Positions 1 through 11,146 of a stretch of 64,000 nt of DNA are shown piece by piece. Below the pieces are notes generated by a model. It did not search any database. It saw only the letters and a program-made list of their open reading frames with translations, and was not told the origin of the DNA. Position numbers and translations under genes: made by a program. The stretch is from Liolophura sinensis. Its lineage: Eukaryota > Mollusca > Polyplacophora > Chitonida > Chitonidae. The stretch is from positions 26,221,448-26,285,447 of the forward strand of contig NC_088296.1 of the NCBI RefSeq assembly GCF_032854445.1, written 5' to 3'. How positions within the stretch are numbered: position 1 is the first letter of the stretch; every line of letters starts with the position of its first letter.

Positions 1-431
1 GGAAACGAGTGAAATTAGTATTTTAGTTTTAATCTCAAACATACACACACCATGTGGCTGACGGTGGAGAAAAATTAGCTGATGCAAATACCCGTCCAGT
101 AAAAAGCCGCTAATTGTTGGCGATATTTAGACTACAGAAAAGTCCAGGTCACATGTCACCACATATAAAGGTTAACACTTGAAAACTTTCTCTTACATCG
201 CGGTAAATACAGGAAGATCTGAACCGAGGCCATAGTGATGAAGTCTACAAATATCAATACCAATGAACGAAAAACATCAGAGTAAATAAATAAATACAAG
301 CAATCCTAAAATCTATAAAATATTTCTTCTAATAAATCAAAATAAGCAGCTATATCAATCATTACAATCACACATAAGGACATCAAATAATCAATAAGTT
401 AAGAAACTTAAAACAAACTGAAAATAGCCTC
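1..431. other. unique AT-rich sequence, no feature seen
   Basis: AT-rich single-copy sequence with no convincing exon, repeat or mobile element on either strand. Confidence 0.5.
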
Positions 432-525
432 AACTGTATGATACTACTGTATGATACTACTGTGTGATACAACTGTGTGATACAACTGTGTGATACAACT
501 GTGTGATACAACTGTGTGATACAAC
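432..525. repeat. 13-bp minisatellite
   Basis: About seven tandem copies of a 13-bp unit of the form CTGTGTGATACAA. The first two copies carry GTATGATACTACT variants. The minus-strand frames that run through it are repeat artefacts. Confidence 0.9.
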
Positions 526-1277
526 GAAGAAAGTTTAGAAGCACTGTTCTTCTTTTTTTCTGTGTTCTCTTTTGTGATCTCGTTAAAACGATGTAACTGA
601 ATACCAAAAAATTTGGAATGAATACTGCTTTGTCCTGACTTTGTCGATGCATCTGACATAGAATAGGCCTATCCCACACTGTGTTACAATTTATGCTGCC
701 TAACGAACCATCTCTATACAGTTCTATCACAAACCGTTTTAGCATAACAGATAGTTTCGTCCCCTTCCTATATAATCAGCCGTTACTATATAATTGCCTG
801 CAAGCCGTTTCTGACCACTCGACCACAGAAGGCTGGTTGACATTCTGTGATAGCACAGCGGAAGTCGATACGTCTTCACAGACACGCGTCTTAACAAGTG
901 ATATTCTTCATTATACCGTGTCAGCCATTATACCGTGGTGCCTGACACAGGCAGACCGAAAATGCTTGTCTTTTCTCGCGGGCTCTTTCAGACGACTCAC
1001 CAATGATTTATAGCAGGAGAATCTGTTTGCTAGGGGTGACTTCCTGTGTCTATGTGGGGCAAAATAATTTCTTTTGCAACACCTAGCGTGGGTTTTAGAA
1101 AAGCAGGAATAAAATGCTATGCTATAGCTGTGCTATGATGGGGGTAGTAATGTTCAAATATATTGCCTTATTTATAAGTAAACCAAAAATGTTCTCACTA
1201 TTTACACATTAAAAGACCTTTTCCTAACCCTTTAGATGGACACAACAGTTGATCAATATCCTTAGCCTTTAAATCAG
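526..1277. other. unique sequence, no supported gene
   Basis: A 110-codon open frame (681-1013, plus) lies here, but it lacks flanking splice signals and recognisable motifs, so I do not call it. No repeats are seen. Confidence 0.4.
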
Positions 1278-1414
1278 ATGCAGTGCTTTTACACCATTGA
1301 ATGGCATGAGCTGTATTTGAGGCCAGCAAAGATTTTGATGGTACTACTGGGAGGTAATTTTTGTTTGAACATGACAGAAGTCATCGTGTTAAATTTCCAA
1401 GCTAATATTGATTG
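1278..1414 (+). CDS. possible internal exon, unknown protein
   Basis: Seen: an open stretch of 45 codons plus two bases between an acceptor-like AAATCAG and a consensus donor GTGAGT at 1415-1420. The translation contains TIEWHELYLRPAKILMV and is hydrophobic in its middle, which would suit a membrane segment. I do not recognise a family. Its phase (2) does not match the preferred start of the next candidate exon at 1992, so if both are real either an exon is missing or the 1992 exon starts further upstream. Open runs of this length also occur by chance in AT-rich DNA. Confidence 0.2.
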
Positions 1415-1991
1415 GTGAGTGAAAGATGTATGCTGTTTCCTTTCTAGACAATATTTAGTTCTGATGGATGATTTAGTTTTTTTCTATACAAGCCCTTTTT
1501 GTCCCTAATTTGTTTCTTGGTTACCTGGGGATTGTTTAAGAAACCAACAATGACATTACATGGTTTAACTGTACAATTTACGACGAATGATTGGTAAAAA
1601 AGAATTTCCTGGATGCAACATACTATCCAGAGTTAGGTGAGTTCTGTATCAGGAGCTGTGAGTTTGCAATGTGCACCTCAGTGATGCTAAATTGACTACG
1701 TATTTTTTTACTGAACAGAAAGAGACTTTTTTTGTTTTCTTAAACTATACAAACTTGCAAACGTATTCTGTGCAGTCTGTATGCTGTACTATACTGTATT
1801 CCTCCATGATACAGGCCTATGCTGGTGGAGTAAGCATTTCCGAGGTCTAGACAGTTTGCATTGTTTCAATTGTGTGTTAAATGTGATGACAACACAGCAT
1901 TTTGAGTAATTTTAGACCAGTGACGTCTATTCAATTGCAATTAACATCACTGCATTTGTCCTACCAAATTCTGCTTAACGCATGCTCCCAG

Positions 1992-2125
1992 GTGGTGTGT
2001 AGATTGTTACTATCTATGCATCTACATGAACCGAATAAGACCTCAATTAGTGTCAAAGAGAGTTACGTGAGACAATTTTCCAACTATCACGCTGTCGTCG
2101 TTGTCATGGTTTTCGTCTCTGTGAT
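1992..2125 (+). CDS. candidate internal exon of a membrane protein, joins to 2451
   Basis: Seen: 44 codons plus two bases, from the acceptor TGCTCCCAG to a strong donor GTAAGT at 2126. The end of the exon encodes a hydrophobic run, AVVVVMVFVSV, likely a membrane segment. The split last codon (AT) joins with the first base of the exon at 2451 to give Met, so the two exons are phase-compatible. The frame stays open upstream to about 1898, so the true start may be earlier. The protein family is not recognised. This is probably the 3' part of a gene that begins to the left. Confidence 0.35.
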
Positions 2126-2450
2126 GTAAGTTTTTTTTATATTATTTATCAAATATGTCTCAGCTGTAACTCTAACGACATTTTTACACAGTTGTCATAA
2201 CATGCCCTGCTGTCAGCTGCTTGACAGTTTTGGACAGTATATGCCCAGAAGATACCTACATGTAGCTCCAGTCGCTTGTCTGGGTGAACATCCAACACTC
2301 TCTGCCAGTTACCTTGAAACTTTCATTCTTTTGTATTGCTCTTTAGTTTCTCTTAGTGATAATTTAAAGTAAAGTAAATAAAAACATACTAGCGGTAGGG
2401 ATGTTAGGCATTTATGCATTCTTGTTATTTTTCATTCCTTTTTGTTTAAG

Positions 2451-2544
2451 GTGGAACTTTGTTCCATCGCGCTATATCAACGAAGCTAAAGGGAAATTCC
2501 CATCGGCTACTGCTAGTTTAAGGCTTGGGAAGTTGTTCCAGTAA
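2451..2544 (+). CDS. candidate terminal exon, stop TAA at 2542-2544
   Basis: Seen: a long pyrimidine tract ending TTTGTTTAAG, then one base completing the codon from the 2125 donor, then 30 sense codons and TAA. The peptide begins WNFVPSRYINEAKGKFPSAT and ends LGKLFQ. Its composition, the good acceptor and the phase match with the previous exon argue for a real last exon. No AATAAA was seen close behind it; an interspersed repeat begins about 30 bp after the stop. The family is not recognised. Confidence 0.45.
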
Positions 2545-2574
2545 TACACCTAGGGCGTGGACATTTGGTCACAG

Positions 2575-3012
2575 ACTCCCATTACAACTTCCGTTTTTCG
2601 GGAGGGACGAATGTAATTCTGTGTATGTTAGGGTGTAAAGTTGTCTTTTGCTGCCAGCCTGCCGTTTTGGTGTACAGGTGCATGCTTGGTATCAAAATGA
2701 TGGATATTGTCTAAGCTTTGGGCAGGTATGAGTTTTAATGATGGAAGTTTGAAGTTTGAAATTCTGGGAGAGAGGACACAAAGAGACAGGTGGTGATGAG
2801 TCTGCGAGTGACGTCCCCTTGGCGTTGTTAGGCATCCCTCCCAGCTGCCGGCATAGAAAGGTCCAGATTTTGACGGTCAACCTATGTCAAGATTTTTATG
2901 GCTTCTTTCTCACAGGCTGGGCCAGGTATGCACCAAAGCTTACTGGCCAGTGATTGTTTGGAACTCAGCTACAACGCTAAACGGTAACACTGTCGCTTAT
3001 GGAAAACTAATG
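2575..3012. repeat. interspersed repeat, copy 1 (second copy near 43795)
   Basis: About 430 bp is shared with 43795-44208 in the same orientation, with scattered substitutions and small indels. The conserved core includes GACACAAAGAGACAGGTGGT, a stretch with CCTCCCAGCTGCCGGCAT, and a right end near CTTATGGAAAACTAATGGG. No tRNA head, terminal inverted repeat or coding motif was seen, so the class is unknown. Open frames inside it are not supported as genes. Confidence 0.75.
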
Positions 3013-3439
3013 GGCATCTGTGGGCATCAAGGGTTAAAATCTTTCACCAAATTACATTCCAGCAGCAGTCACATACTCATTAACCTGGACAGTCTTCGTC
3101 AAACACATCCCAAGCATCAGCCATATCGGCAATTTTGCCACTTCCCAATGGTTCACAGTGAGGACCGATTTGATGATTTTGGAAAAACATGCATTATTGG
3201 GTCTCTGTAGGACTTCATTTTACACTTTAGGGATGTATTTTCCCAGTATGGTCCACTAGTTAAACTGTAGATAGACGTGTCATTGCTCCATATATCCAAG
3301 CCCTATACCACTCGGCAGCCCCTTCCAACCCCGGGAATACGTCCTCTCCGTGTTTTATTTTCCAATATATTCTTGCTGTAATCAACCAATGGACAATTTT
3401 GGACAACTGGGCCATGATACGGTGAATAATGTGAGAAAT
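3013..3439. other. unique sequence, nothing seen
   Basis: Spacer between the interspersed repeat and the 120-bp array. No exon or mobile element could be supported. Confidence 0.4.
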
Positions 3440-4272
3440 GATAGGATATGGCAAGACATAGAGGGATGCGGTAGGATATGGCAGTACATTGTAGGATGTG
3501 GAAAGATATGGTAGGATATGGCAGTATATTGTAGGATGTGGTAGGGTATGGTAGGATATGACAGTACAGTGTAGGATATGCAAATATATGGTAGGATATG
3601 GCAGTTCATTGTAGGATGTGGAAAGATATGGTAGGATATGGCAGTATATTGTAGGATGTGGTAGGGTATGGTAGGATATGACAGTACAGTGTAGGATATG
3701 CAAATATATGGTAGGGTATGGCAGTTCATTGTAGGATGTGGAAAGGTATGGTAGGATATGGCAGTATATTGTAGGATGTGGTAGAGTATGGTAGGATATG
3801 ACAGTACAGTGTAGGATATGCAAATATATGGTAGGATATGGCAGTTCATTGTAGGATGTGGAAAGATATGGTAGGATATGGCAGTATATTGTAGGATGTG
3901 GTAGGGTATGGTAGGATATGACAGTACAGTGTAGGATATGCAAATATATGGTAGGATATGGCAGTTCATTGTAGGATGTGGAAAGATATGGTAGGATATG
4001 GCAGTATATTGTAGGATGTGGTAGGGTATGGTAGGATATGACAGTACAGTGTAGGATATGCAAATATATGGTAGGATATGGCAGTTCATTGTAGGATGTG
4101 GAAAGATATGGTGGGATAAGGCAGTATATTGTAGGATATGGTAGGATATGGTAGGAAATGACAGTACAGTGTAGGATATCCAAATACATGGTAGGATATG
4201 GCAGTACACTGTAGGATATGGAAAAATATGATAGGATACGGCGGTACTCTGTAGGGTAGGGTAGGATATGGC
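3440..4272. repeat. decamer-based minisatellite with 120-bp higher-order repeat
   Basis: Built from variants of GTAGGATATG. Between about 3481 and 4140 the variants recur with an exact 120-bp period (at least five copies, near identical), so the decamers are organised as a 12-unit block. As 120 is divisible by three, two minus-strand frames stay open for over 300 codons with a 40-residue repeat. These are not genes. The edges, especially 4141-4272, are more degenerate. Confidence 0.93.
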
Positions 4273-5086
4273 TTGACAATTTTCCACATAAGACCTACCG
4301 TCTCTGCTGTACTGGGGATGTTGGCTGAGGGCTGGTACGTCGTACATGGCTTAGGCCAACCCAGTAACGTCAGCATCGAGTCAATCTGCGTCATTTTGTA
4401 GCTTTTTCCGTGAAAATTATGATGGGAGCGAGGCGTAAAGACTGGCTCTCTGTCCAGGGTCGACGTCACGACTATAAATCTTTCCACTGAATACACTCTA
4501 CAGACAGGTCATTTGCCTTTACGTAGAGACTTTGGCCGGATCGGAGTTGAGATTGCACACTGTACCACGTGACTGTGACGAAGCATCGCTGGTCACTCGC
4601 CGTGTGTCTTAGTGTGGTTACAACCTCAACGAGTTTACCATGGCAACGTTTCTTGTCTGGAACACAGTTGTGTTTAATGCAATTCCGCGGGACATACCTT
4701 TGGGTCGAGGCTTACCTTAAGTAAAACACGCCTGTTAATTTCACCAAATGTGACCTGGCACCCAAGTAACCTCGAAACTCCTCAATATACATGTTACTGT
4801 ATGTTGTCTTTTATTACCTTTCGTCCGGGAAAGTCCTCCAGGACAACTGAAAATAGTTCCCAGTGTTTAAATGACATTTCCAGACCAGAATCAAGTCATT
4901 TAGTGTAACCCTGTGTCAGAATAAATCTGTTGTAAAGATCCCCACGTGGTTTGTTGTGAATCGATTAATGTGATATACGATGTATTTAAATCGCGAACAA
5001 CAAAATATTACTTTAATAATCACGCTTTGACACTGCAATACAGCACAGTCCCATAAACCCGATTTGTACATATCACCATAACTTAC
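4273..5086. other. unique, GC-richer flank with ambiguous exon-like signals
   Basis: On the minus strand, 4497 to about 4300 has a good acceptor (GACCTGTCTGTAG), an open frame containing SHHNFHGKSYKMTQIDSMLT, and a donor GTAGGT. It is out of phase with the candidate first exon at 5087-5200, because the in-phase frame stops after about 26 codons. I therefore do not call it as coding. The rest, 4500-5086, shows nothing. Confidence 0.3.
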
Positions 5087-5200
5087 CATACTGTTGCCAT
5101 AGCGTCTTGTTTGTTGGCCGCCAGAAAATGCAAATGTTTGATTCCGAGTGAAGACCCATTTCGGCCGATTTTGTGTGGAGCTAATATCATCTTTATTCAT
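5087..5200 (-). CDS. candidate first coding exon, unknown protein
   Basis: Seen: ATG at 5200, 38 codons, then a consensus donor GTAAGT at 5086 in phase 0. The peptide is polar and rich in N, Q, S and T; it contains NRPKWVFTRNQTFAFSGGQQ. Translation stays open into the intron, so the donor is the main evidence. I see no TATA box and no recognisable family. The next exon should lie below 5080, but the only candidate there is out of phase. This could be a chance ATG frame. Confidence 0.27.
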
Positions 5201-6952
5201 CTCTTCGCACCTTTGTTCTATATTTTCCGCTATATTATGTACGTCACACGGTCGTCATACTTTGTTCAGGAACATTGCCAAGTCTATTGACTTATAGATT
5301 TCATGGATCTATGTGTGTCCATAGCATCGATATAGGGATACATACATTTGTAATTGATCGTCATCGTCACTTGGATTTTGTGTTGACATCTAAGCCTCCA
5401 TTTCCGCTTCGGCCTGAAGATGGTCAATGGACAATGAACGCACATGGAAAATTTCCTGGCTTAGGTAACGCATGGTGACTGGCTAGTGACCGGTGAAAAC
5501 GTTCACTCTGTTTTTGAGGGTGGCGCTGTGTACATATTGATAGTGTCTGTAGTACGTCTGTCCATGCGATAGTTCACTTGTCAACCCATGCGTCCGTCCC
5601 GCGTCCGTCCATGCGTCCGTCCATGCGTCCTTCTATGCGTTCTTCTGTCACTGCGTCTATGCGTCAGTATTCGGCAGTTAACCAGTTCGCATACATCTAT
5701 TGTCCATGGCATACATGAGGTATACACATTTCCTTGAATATGTCTCTTGGTGAAAAAGTTTGTCAGATAAACAATTTTTATCAATTAGGTTTTCTTGTTG
5801 TCATGATTCTTATTTGTGTTTATTCTCTGACAGACAGCAAATATCCACACTGAGTGCACCTTTTGCGATTAAAATCGGGCGTTGTTGTATACGCACGAGG
5901 ACAAAAGATGTCAAAAGCAATAATTCGGCCTGAAGAGGTTGATGTAATCTCGTTCTCACGGTGAAAATGGTACATATAACGAAGATACTCCAATTCGTCA
6001 CGGTATACGTTTTCTGCTAGTAAAGGCTCCACCACCAATTTCTTGTAATCTCTTATTTAAATAAAAGCCTCTTTACTCACCTGTTTGATGATACATGTAA
6101 ATTACAAGTGCTTTTGAGTACATTTCCGAATTGATGCGCATGTCTTTAATTACAACCTGTGTACCATGCGGGAGGCTGTATTTTAATATGAATGGAGATT
6201 TTTATAAAGCTTTTGTCCCGTACAGGTGTCGTTTATCCAGCACCTAACTTTGGACCGTAACTCTCATCTTCACATAGGGCGCCACAGATTGCTATCTCGA
6301 ATAAAGCACTGACAGCCAACACTTATCTATATAGAAACCAATAAGCAGGCCACATCAAACCGAGAGGAGGTACTCAGGTTCAGATCATCACATTGTGTTT
6401 TCGCTGTTTATACTGTAACCTTAAACATAAATCTGTGCACACAAAACATGTTTATCTGATGAAATGTGAGAGCATTTCTCTTTGCCTAGGAAATTATTAG
6501 CCTGTTTATTTTGAATAACCATCGGTATACAAGCCCTGGGGTGGAGCTGTCGAGAGTGCTTCAGATGTCCTACACCAACTGACAGTCCATGTACAAGGAG
6601 TTCATCCACATCAGTTTTAGCATTTGAATACTCTTGGTATTTAGATGGACACATTATAGATGACTAGTAAGTGATACCAATAAAAGTAAAAATGAGAAGG
6701 GAAGACGCCTCTTAGAAAAAATCTAATGACAAAAATCTACTGTACAAAAAAGTCAAAAAATTTTGCCGCAGGTCGTAAATACATAGCACCGAGTGAACAA
6801 AAGACGTAATGGAACTCTTCTTCAAGAGTTATTTCATGTCTCAGCATGTCTTTGTGCACAAAACATCAGGCTTTATTATAAGTCTTACATTTATTTTGTA
6901 ATTTTTGCTTTTTTTGCTTGGAGATATGCAAGCCTTATCCATACCAACTTAT
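5201..6952. other. unique sequence with weak exon-like stretch
   Basis: Mostly featureless, with short CATGCGTCCGTC repeats at 5585-5640. On the minus strand, 6011-5820 is open after an acceptor-like TTTACTAGCAG. It reads NVYRDELEYLRYMYHFHREN and later CTQCGYLLSVRE, then stops. The composition is protein-like but there is no second exon to confirm it. A 77-codon minus frame at 6421-6654 has no splice context. Confidence 0.3.
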
Positions 6953-7235
6953 CATACATTTTTATTTATTTATTTGATTGGTGTTTTACGCCGTACTCAG
7001 GAATATTTCACTTATACGACGGCAACCAGCATTATGGTGGGAGGAAACCGGGCATATCCCGCTGGAAACCCACAACCAAACGCAGGTTGCTAGAAGACCT
7101 TTCCACATACGGCCGGAGAGGAAGCCAGCATGAGATGGACTTAAACTCACAACAAATGCATTGGTGAGAGGCTCCTGGGTCATTACGCTGCGGCAGCCCG
7201 CTAACCAATTGAACCACGGGGTCCCCCCCATACAT
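6953..7235 (-). mobile_element. SINE family A, near full length
   Basis: tRNA-derived SINE read on the minus strand: tRNA-like head at the right, 3' tail at 6960 made of ATTT repeats next to TTGGTGTTTTACGCCGTACT. It is flanked by a 7-bp direct repeat CATACAT (6953-6959 and 7229-7235), which fits a target-site duplication. The A box is mutated here. Elements with this body and tail are, from memory, common in mollusc genomes (V-SINE type); the exact family name is not assigned. Open frames inside it are spurious. Confidence 0.85.
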
Positions 7236-7274
7236 GGTTATTAAAAACGTTTAAGCGTTATTCTTGTAACCCTT

Positions 7275-7815
7275 GTCATGCTATGGTTCTCCGCCAGGGC
7301 GGTGTTTCCTCCTTCATGCTATGGTTCTCCGCCAGGGCAGTGTTTCCTCCGTCATGCTGTGGTTCTCCGCCACGGCAGTGTTTCCTCCGTCATGCTATGG
7401 TTATCCGCCAGGGCAGTGTTTCCTCCGTCATGCTATGGTTCTCCGCCAGGGCAGTGTTTCCTCCGTCATGCTGTGGTTCTCCGCCACGGCAGTGTTTTCT
7501 CCGTCATGCTATGGTTATCCGCCAGGGCAGTGTTTCCTCCGTCATTCTATTGTTCTCCGCCAGGGCAGTGTTTCCTCCGTCATGCTATGGTTATCCGCCA
7601 CGGCAGTGTTTCCTCCGTCATGCTATGGTTCTCCGCCAGGGCAGTGTTTCCTCCGTCATGCTATGGTTCTCCGCCAGGGCAGTGTTTCCTCCGTCATGCT
7701 ATGGTTCTCCGCCAGGGCAGTGTTTCCTCCGTCATGCTATGGTTCTCCACCAGGGCAGTGTTTCCTCCGTCATGCTATGGTTCTCCGCCACGGCAGTGTT
7801 TCCATGCTGTGTCTC
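7275..7815. repeat. 38-bp minisatellite
   Basis: About 14 copies of a 38-bp unit containing CATGCTATGGTTCTCCGCCA. Variants (CCAGGG/CCACGG, CTATGG/CTGTGG) recur in a mixed order. As 38 is not a multiple of three and no frame meets a stop, all three forward frames are open for about 180-217 codons. These are not genes. Confidence 0.95.
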
Positions 7816-8378
7816 TCTGTGTGTTGCCATAAAAACGTTACATTCTCTCAATATTTTCTGTGTTCAAAATATTTTGGACGGCGAATCTTTATACTGAGTG
7901 TTTACAGAACTGATGTGTATCTCTGACTTTTTCCTCTCTGGAATTTCCTTTTGTGCAGCTTTATGTTAATACTCATTCGTGCAGAACTCACACCGTACTT
8001 CTGTGTGTGTATCAGATGAGTAGACTATGTCAATGACAACAAACTAGTGTATCATGTACACGTTAATACTTATGGCCCCTGTTCGTTTGGTGCTCCTGCC
8101 TCTGTAACACAATCGCGCTATGGACAGTCCTTGTACAAAACCGGTCTATGTACTCAGCAAAACAATGCGCGGTTCTGACTGCATTGTTTTTAATTCAGAG
8201 GTACATGTAAATACAGGACTATTACAACCTGTGATATGTCAGTCCCAGGGTAAACTAATGAAGAGCTGTTGTAAATTTAATTACAAATTCACTTTGTTCT
8301 TTACGTGTATCAGATGCTCTGTAGTGCTATAGGAAGTAGTTTATTTGTCCTGTCTTTTCTTCGCTGGAGCGGACGTTT
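7816..8378. other. unique sequence, nothing seen
   Basis: Between the 38-bp array and the LINE remnant. A 70-codon frame at 8120-8332 has no supporting signal. Confidence 0.4.
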
Positions 8379-8765
8379 ATGTCTCAAGGTTTCTCCAATC
8401 ACTCTGGAATACCTGGCAATGAACAGGCAGATAGTCTGGCCGAACTGGCATTAAGACTGAGTAATATCTCATCTGATGTCTGACTGGCCATATCCACATT
8501 TCTTATATGAAGTGGCACCTTTCTGGATTCTGCAATGGCAAACCCACTGGGTCGGTTCATACAATGGTTGTTTTCATCGCTCATTTACCCCAGTATTGGC
8601 CTTTTCAACCATAAACGTCTTGTGTTTCCAGCATTGGTCGAGTTATCTCCCAGTCATTGTTTAGAACAGTTCAGCAGAAGCAATTCAGATTAATGACATG
8701 TCTGCCACGTGCAGAGGAGACCGTTAAGCACGTTTTACTGGTTTGCAAATGGGAGATCATTGTTT
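8379..8765 (+). pseudogene. non-LTR retrotransposon remnant: RNase H end and C-terminal Cys/His motif
   Basis: In the plus frame from 8388 the translation reads GFSNHSGIPGNEQADSLAEL, the signature of the RNase H domain end in LINEs (consensus H-x-GIxGNExAD-xLA). That frame hits TGA soon after. Around 8695-8755, in another frame, TCLPRAEETVKHVLLVCKW matches the C-terminal Cys...E-T-x-x-H-x-L-x-x-C pattern of such elements. Stops and frame changes between the two show decay. No reverse transcriptase was seen upstream, so this is a truncated copy. Confidence 0.75.
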
Positions 8766-9344
8766 TTTTCAGGTCTTCCAGAGGCTAAAATTGTAGACTC
8801 TGGGAAGTGAACTTTGTCTGAGTAATGTGGAAGTTTAGGTTTTAAGGTATAGAGAAATATCTATACAGACTGAGTCAGTTGACTATTGTTGATTAGTATG
8901 ACCTTAATCCGTGAAACAATGTATTGCCTTGGAGAACCTATGACTTTTCTGATGCGGAAAAATGACTGAGTGAAAATAAAATTGGTCGTTTTTCAACTTA
9001 CCACAATTTTGCATTCCTACAGTAGTTCTTACGTGGTATAACAGTCAGCCAGGCTTTTTATACGAGCATGTCCCCACGGAGCAAACGGTCACTGGGACAC
9101 TAAATTTTCAAGTACATTATGACATATCATTGTGAACAGCTATGCACCGAAAGAGATAAAAAAAGAGCCCACCTGTCTGTCTGTCTAACTTTACATAAAC
9201 AAGTACGGAGTTATTTATATTAAACTGGGGACACTTTGTGGCTCTGAAGCAATCAACGTCTGTCCGCGAGCATTCTGTTAAAAAGTCTGACAGCCAGCAT
9301 TCTGTTATAGGTCTGTCAGCAAGTATTCTGTTACACATCTGTCA
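8766..9344. other. unique sequence; short 33-bp triplication at its end
   Basis: Nothing gene-like. At about 9260-9340 a motif containing GCATTCTGTTA and GTCTGTCAG recurs three times at roughly 33-bp spacing. Confidence 0.4.
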
Positions 9345-9445
9345 GTGGGGAGAGCCCCGAAGAAATCCAGGACAATTCACAAGTTGCTGGCACACTTTTC
9401 TAAGTACGACTGGCGAGGGAGCCAGCAGGAGATGGACTTTAAGGA
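9345..9445 (-). mobile_element. degenerate fragment of SINE family A
   Basis: Weak but ordered similarity to the SINE A body: GAGAGCCCCGAAGAAATCC, then AAGTTGCTGGCA, then GGCGAGGGAGCCAGCAGGAG and GATGGACTT, in the same order as in the copies at 6960 and 28578. Both ends are missing. Confidence 0.4.
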
Positions 9446-9719
9446 AGGCAAGCAAACTGCATGTCAAACTTTTCTGTCAACGATAGAACTATACTCCTTG
9501 GAGGCTTGACTCTAAAATAAACAGCGTATTGTCACATTCAACAAATCGCACTGGGTACGCTTGTCGTTATAGCCCCATAGCCGTCAGACCGTCGTCTAGT
9601 CGGACATGTCAGAAATAGCCAGTTGATCACATATTACATGTAACAATGAGGGGTTTAACGATCTGCCAGAATTCCCCCCATCTCCTAAGTCGTATAGCAG
9701 CTGAATTCTTCGCACAGTC

Positions 9720-11130
9720 CAATCCATACCTAATTAAACGACGACATGACACACGACCCAACATACATCACAAACACCCACCCCGCAAGTTCATTTTGGT
9801 GAAACAACGACATGACAAATTGCTCTGCATACACCACACGCGTCCACACACCGTGTTAATTTGGTGAATAGACATGACAAACGGTCCTACATACATCACA
9901 CAGGCCCACACCCCGTGTTAATTTGATGAAACGACGACGTGAAAAAGTGCCCTACCTCCATCACACAGGCAAACACCCCGTGATAATATGGTAACACGAC
10001 GACACGACAAACTGCCTTACATACATCACAAACGCTCACACCCAATGTTGATTTTGGTAAAACGACGCCACGACAAACTGCCTTACATACATCACAAACG
10101 CTCACACCCAGTGTTGATTTTGGTAACACGACGACACAACAAACTACTCTACATACATCACAAACGCTCACACCCAATGTTGATTTTGGTAACACGACGA
10201 CACAACAAACTACTCTACATACATCACAAACGCTCACACCCAATGTTGATTTTGGTAACACGACGACACGACAAACTGCCTTACATACATCACAAACGCT
10301 CACACCCAATGTTGATTTTGGTAACACGACGACACAACAAACTACTCTACATACATCACAAACGCTCACACCCAATGTTGATTTTGGTAACACGACGACA
10401 CGACAAACTGCCTTACATACATCACAAACGCTCACACCCAATGTTGATTTTGCTAAAACGACGACACAACAAACTACTCTACATACATCATAATCGCCCA
10501 CACCGAATGTTACTTTGATGAAACGACGACATGACAAAGTGCACTATATCCATCACATAGGCCCACAACCTTTGTTAATTTGGTAAAAGGATAACACAAA
10601 AAACTGCCTTACATAAATTACAAACGCTCACACAACATGTTAATTGTTGTCAAACGACGATATGACAAACGGTCCTACATACATCACACAGGCCCTCACA
10701 CCGTGTTAATGACAAACGTTCATAGGGATATATAACAAACACCCTCACCCCATGTTAATTTGATGAAGCAACGACATGACAAACTGCCTTACCTACATCA
10801 CAAACGCTCACACCCTATGCTATCTTGGTGAAAGGACGACTGGACAAACAGCTCTATAGACATCACAAACGCCCATGGCACACGACCAAACATACATCAC
10901 AAACACCCACACCGCAAGTAATTTTGGTGAAACGACATGACAAACTGCTCTGCATACAACACGCGCCCACACACCGTGTTAATTTGGTGAAAAAACATGA
11001 CAAACGGCCCTACATACATCACACACGCCCAAACTCTATGTTAATTTGGTGAAACGACGACACGACAAACGGTCTTACATACATCACAAACGCCCACACC
11101 CCGTGTTAGTTTGGCGAAACGACGACACGA
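9720..11130. repeat. 66-bp minisatellite with degenerate flanks
   Basis: The core, 9990-10500, is regular with a 66-bp period and the motif CATACATCACAAACGCTCAC. Two variant types (CACGACAAACTGCC and CACAACAAACTACT) partly alternate. Flanking copies to 9720 and 11130 are progressively diverged and vary in length. The period is a multiple of three, which explains the long open frames on both strands. Confidence 0.93.
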
Positions 11131-11146
11131 CAGACCGTCCCTCAGA

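Noticed and set aside
681-1013. 110-codon plus-strand open frame
   Set aside because: No splice context, motif or protein-like pattern; lengths like this are expected by chance in this much sequence.
3260-4347. Two overlapping minus frames of over 300 codons with a 40-residue repeat
   Set aside because: A 120-bp non-coding tandem repeat with no stops in two frames; no splice or codon evidence.
7273-7926. Three overlapping plus frames of 184-217 codons
   Set aside because: All three frames of a 38-bp repeat are open, which cannot reflect selection on a protein.
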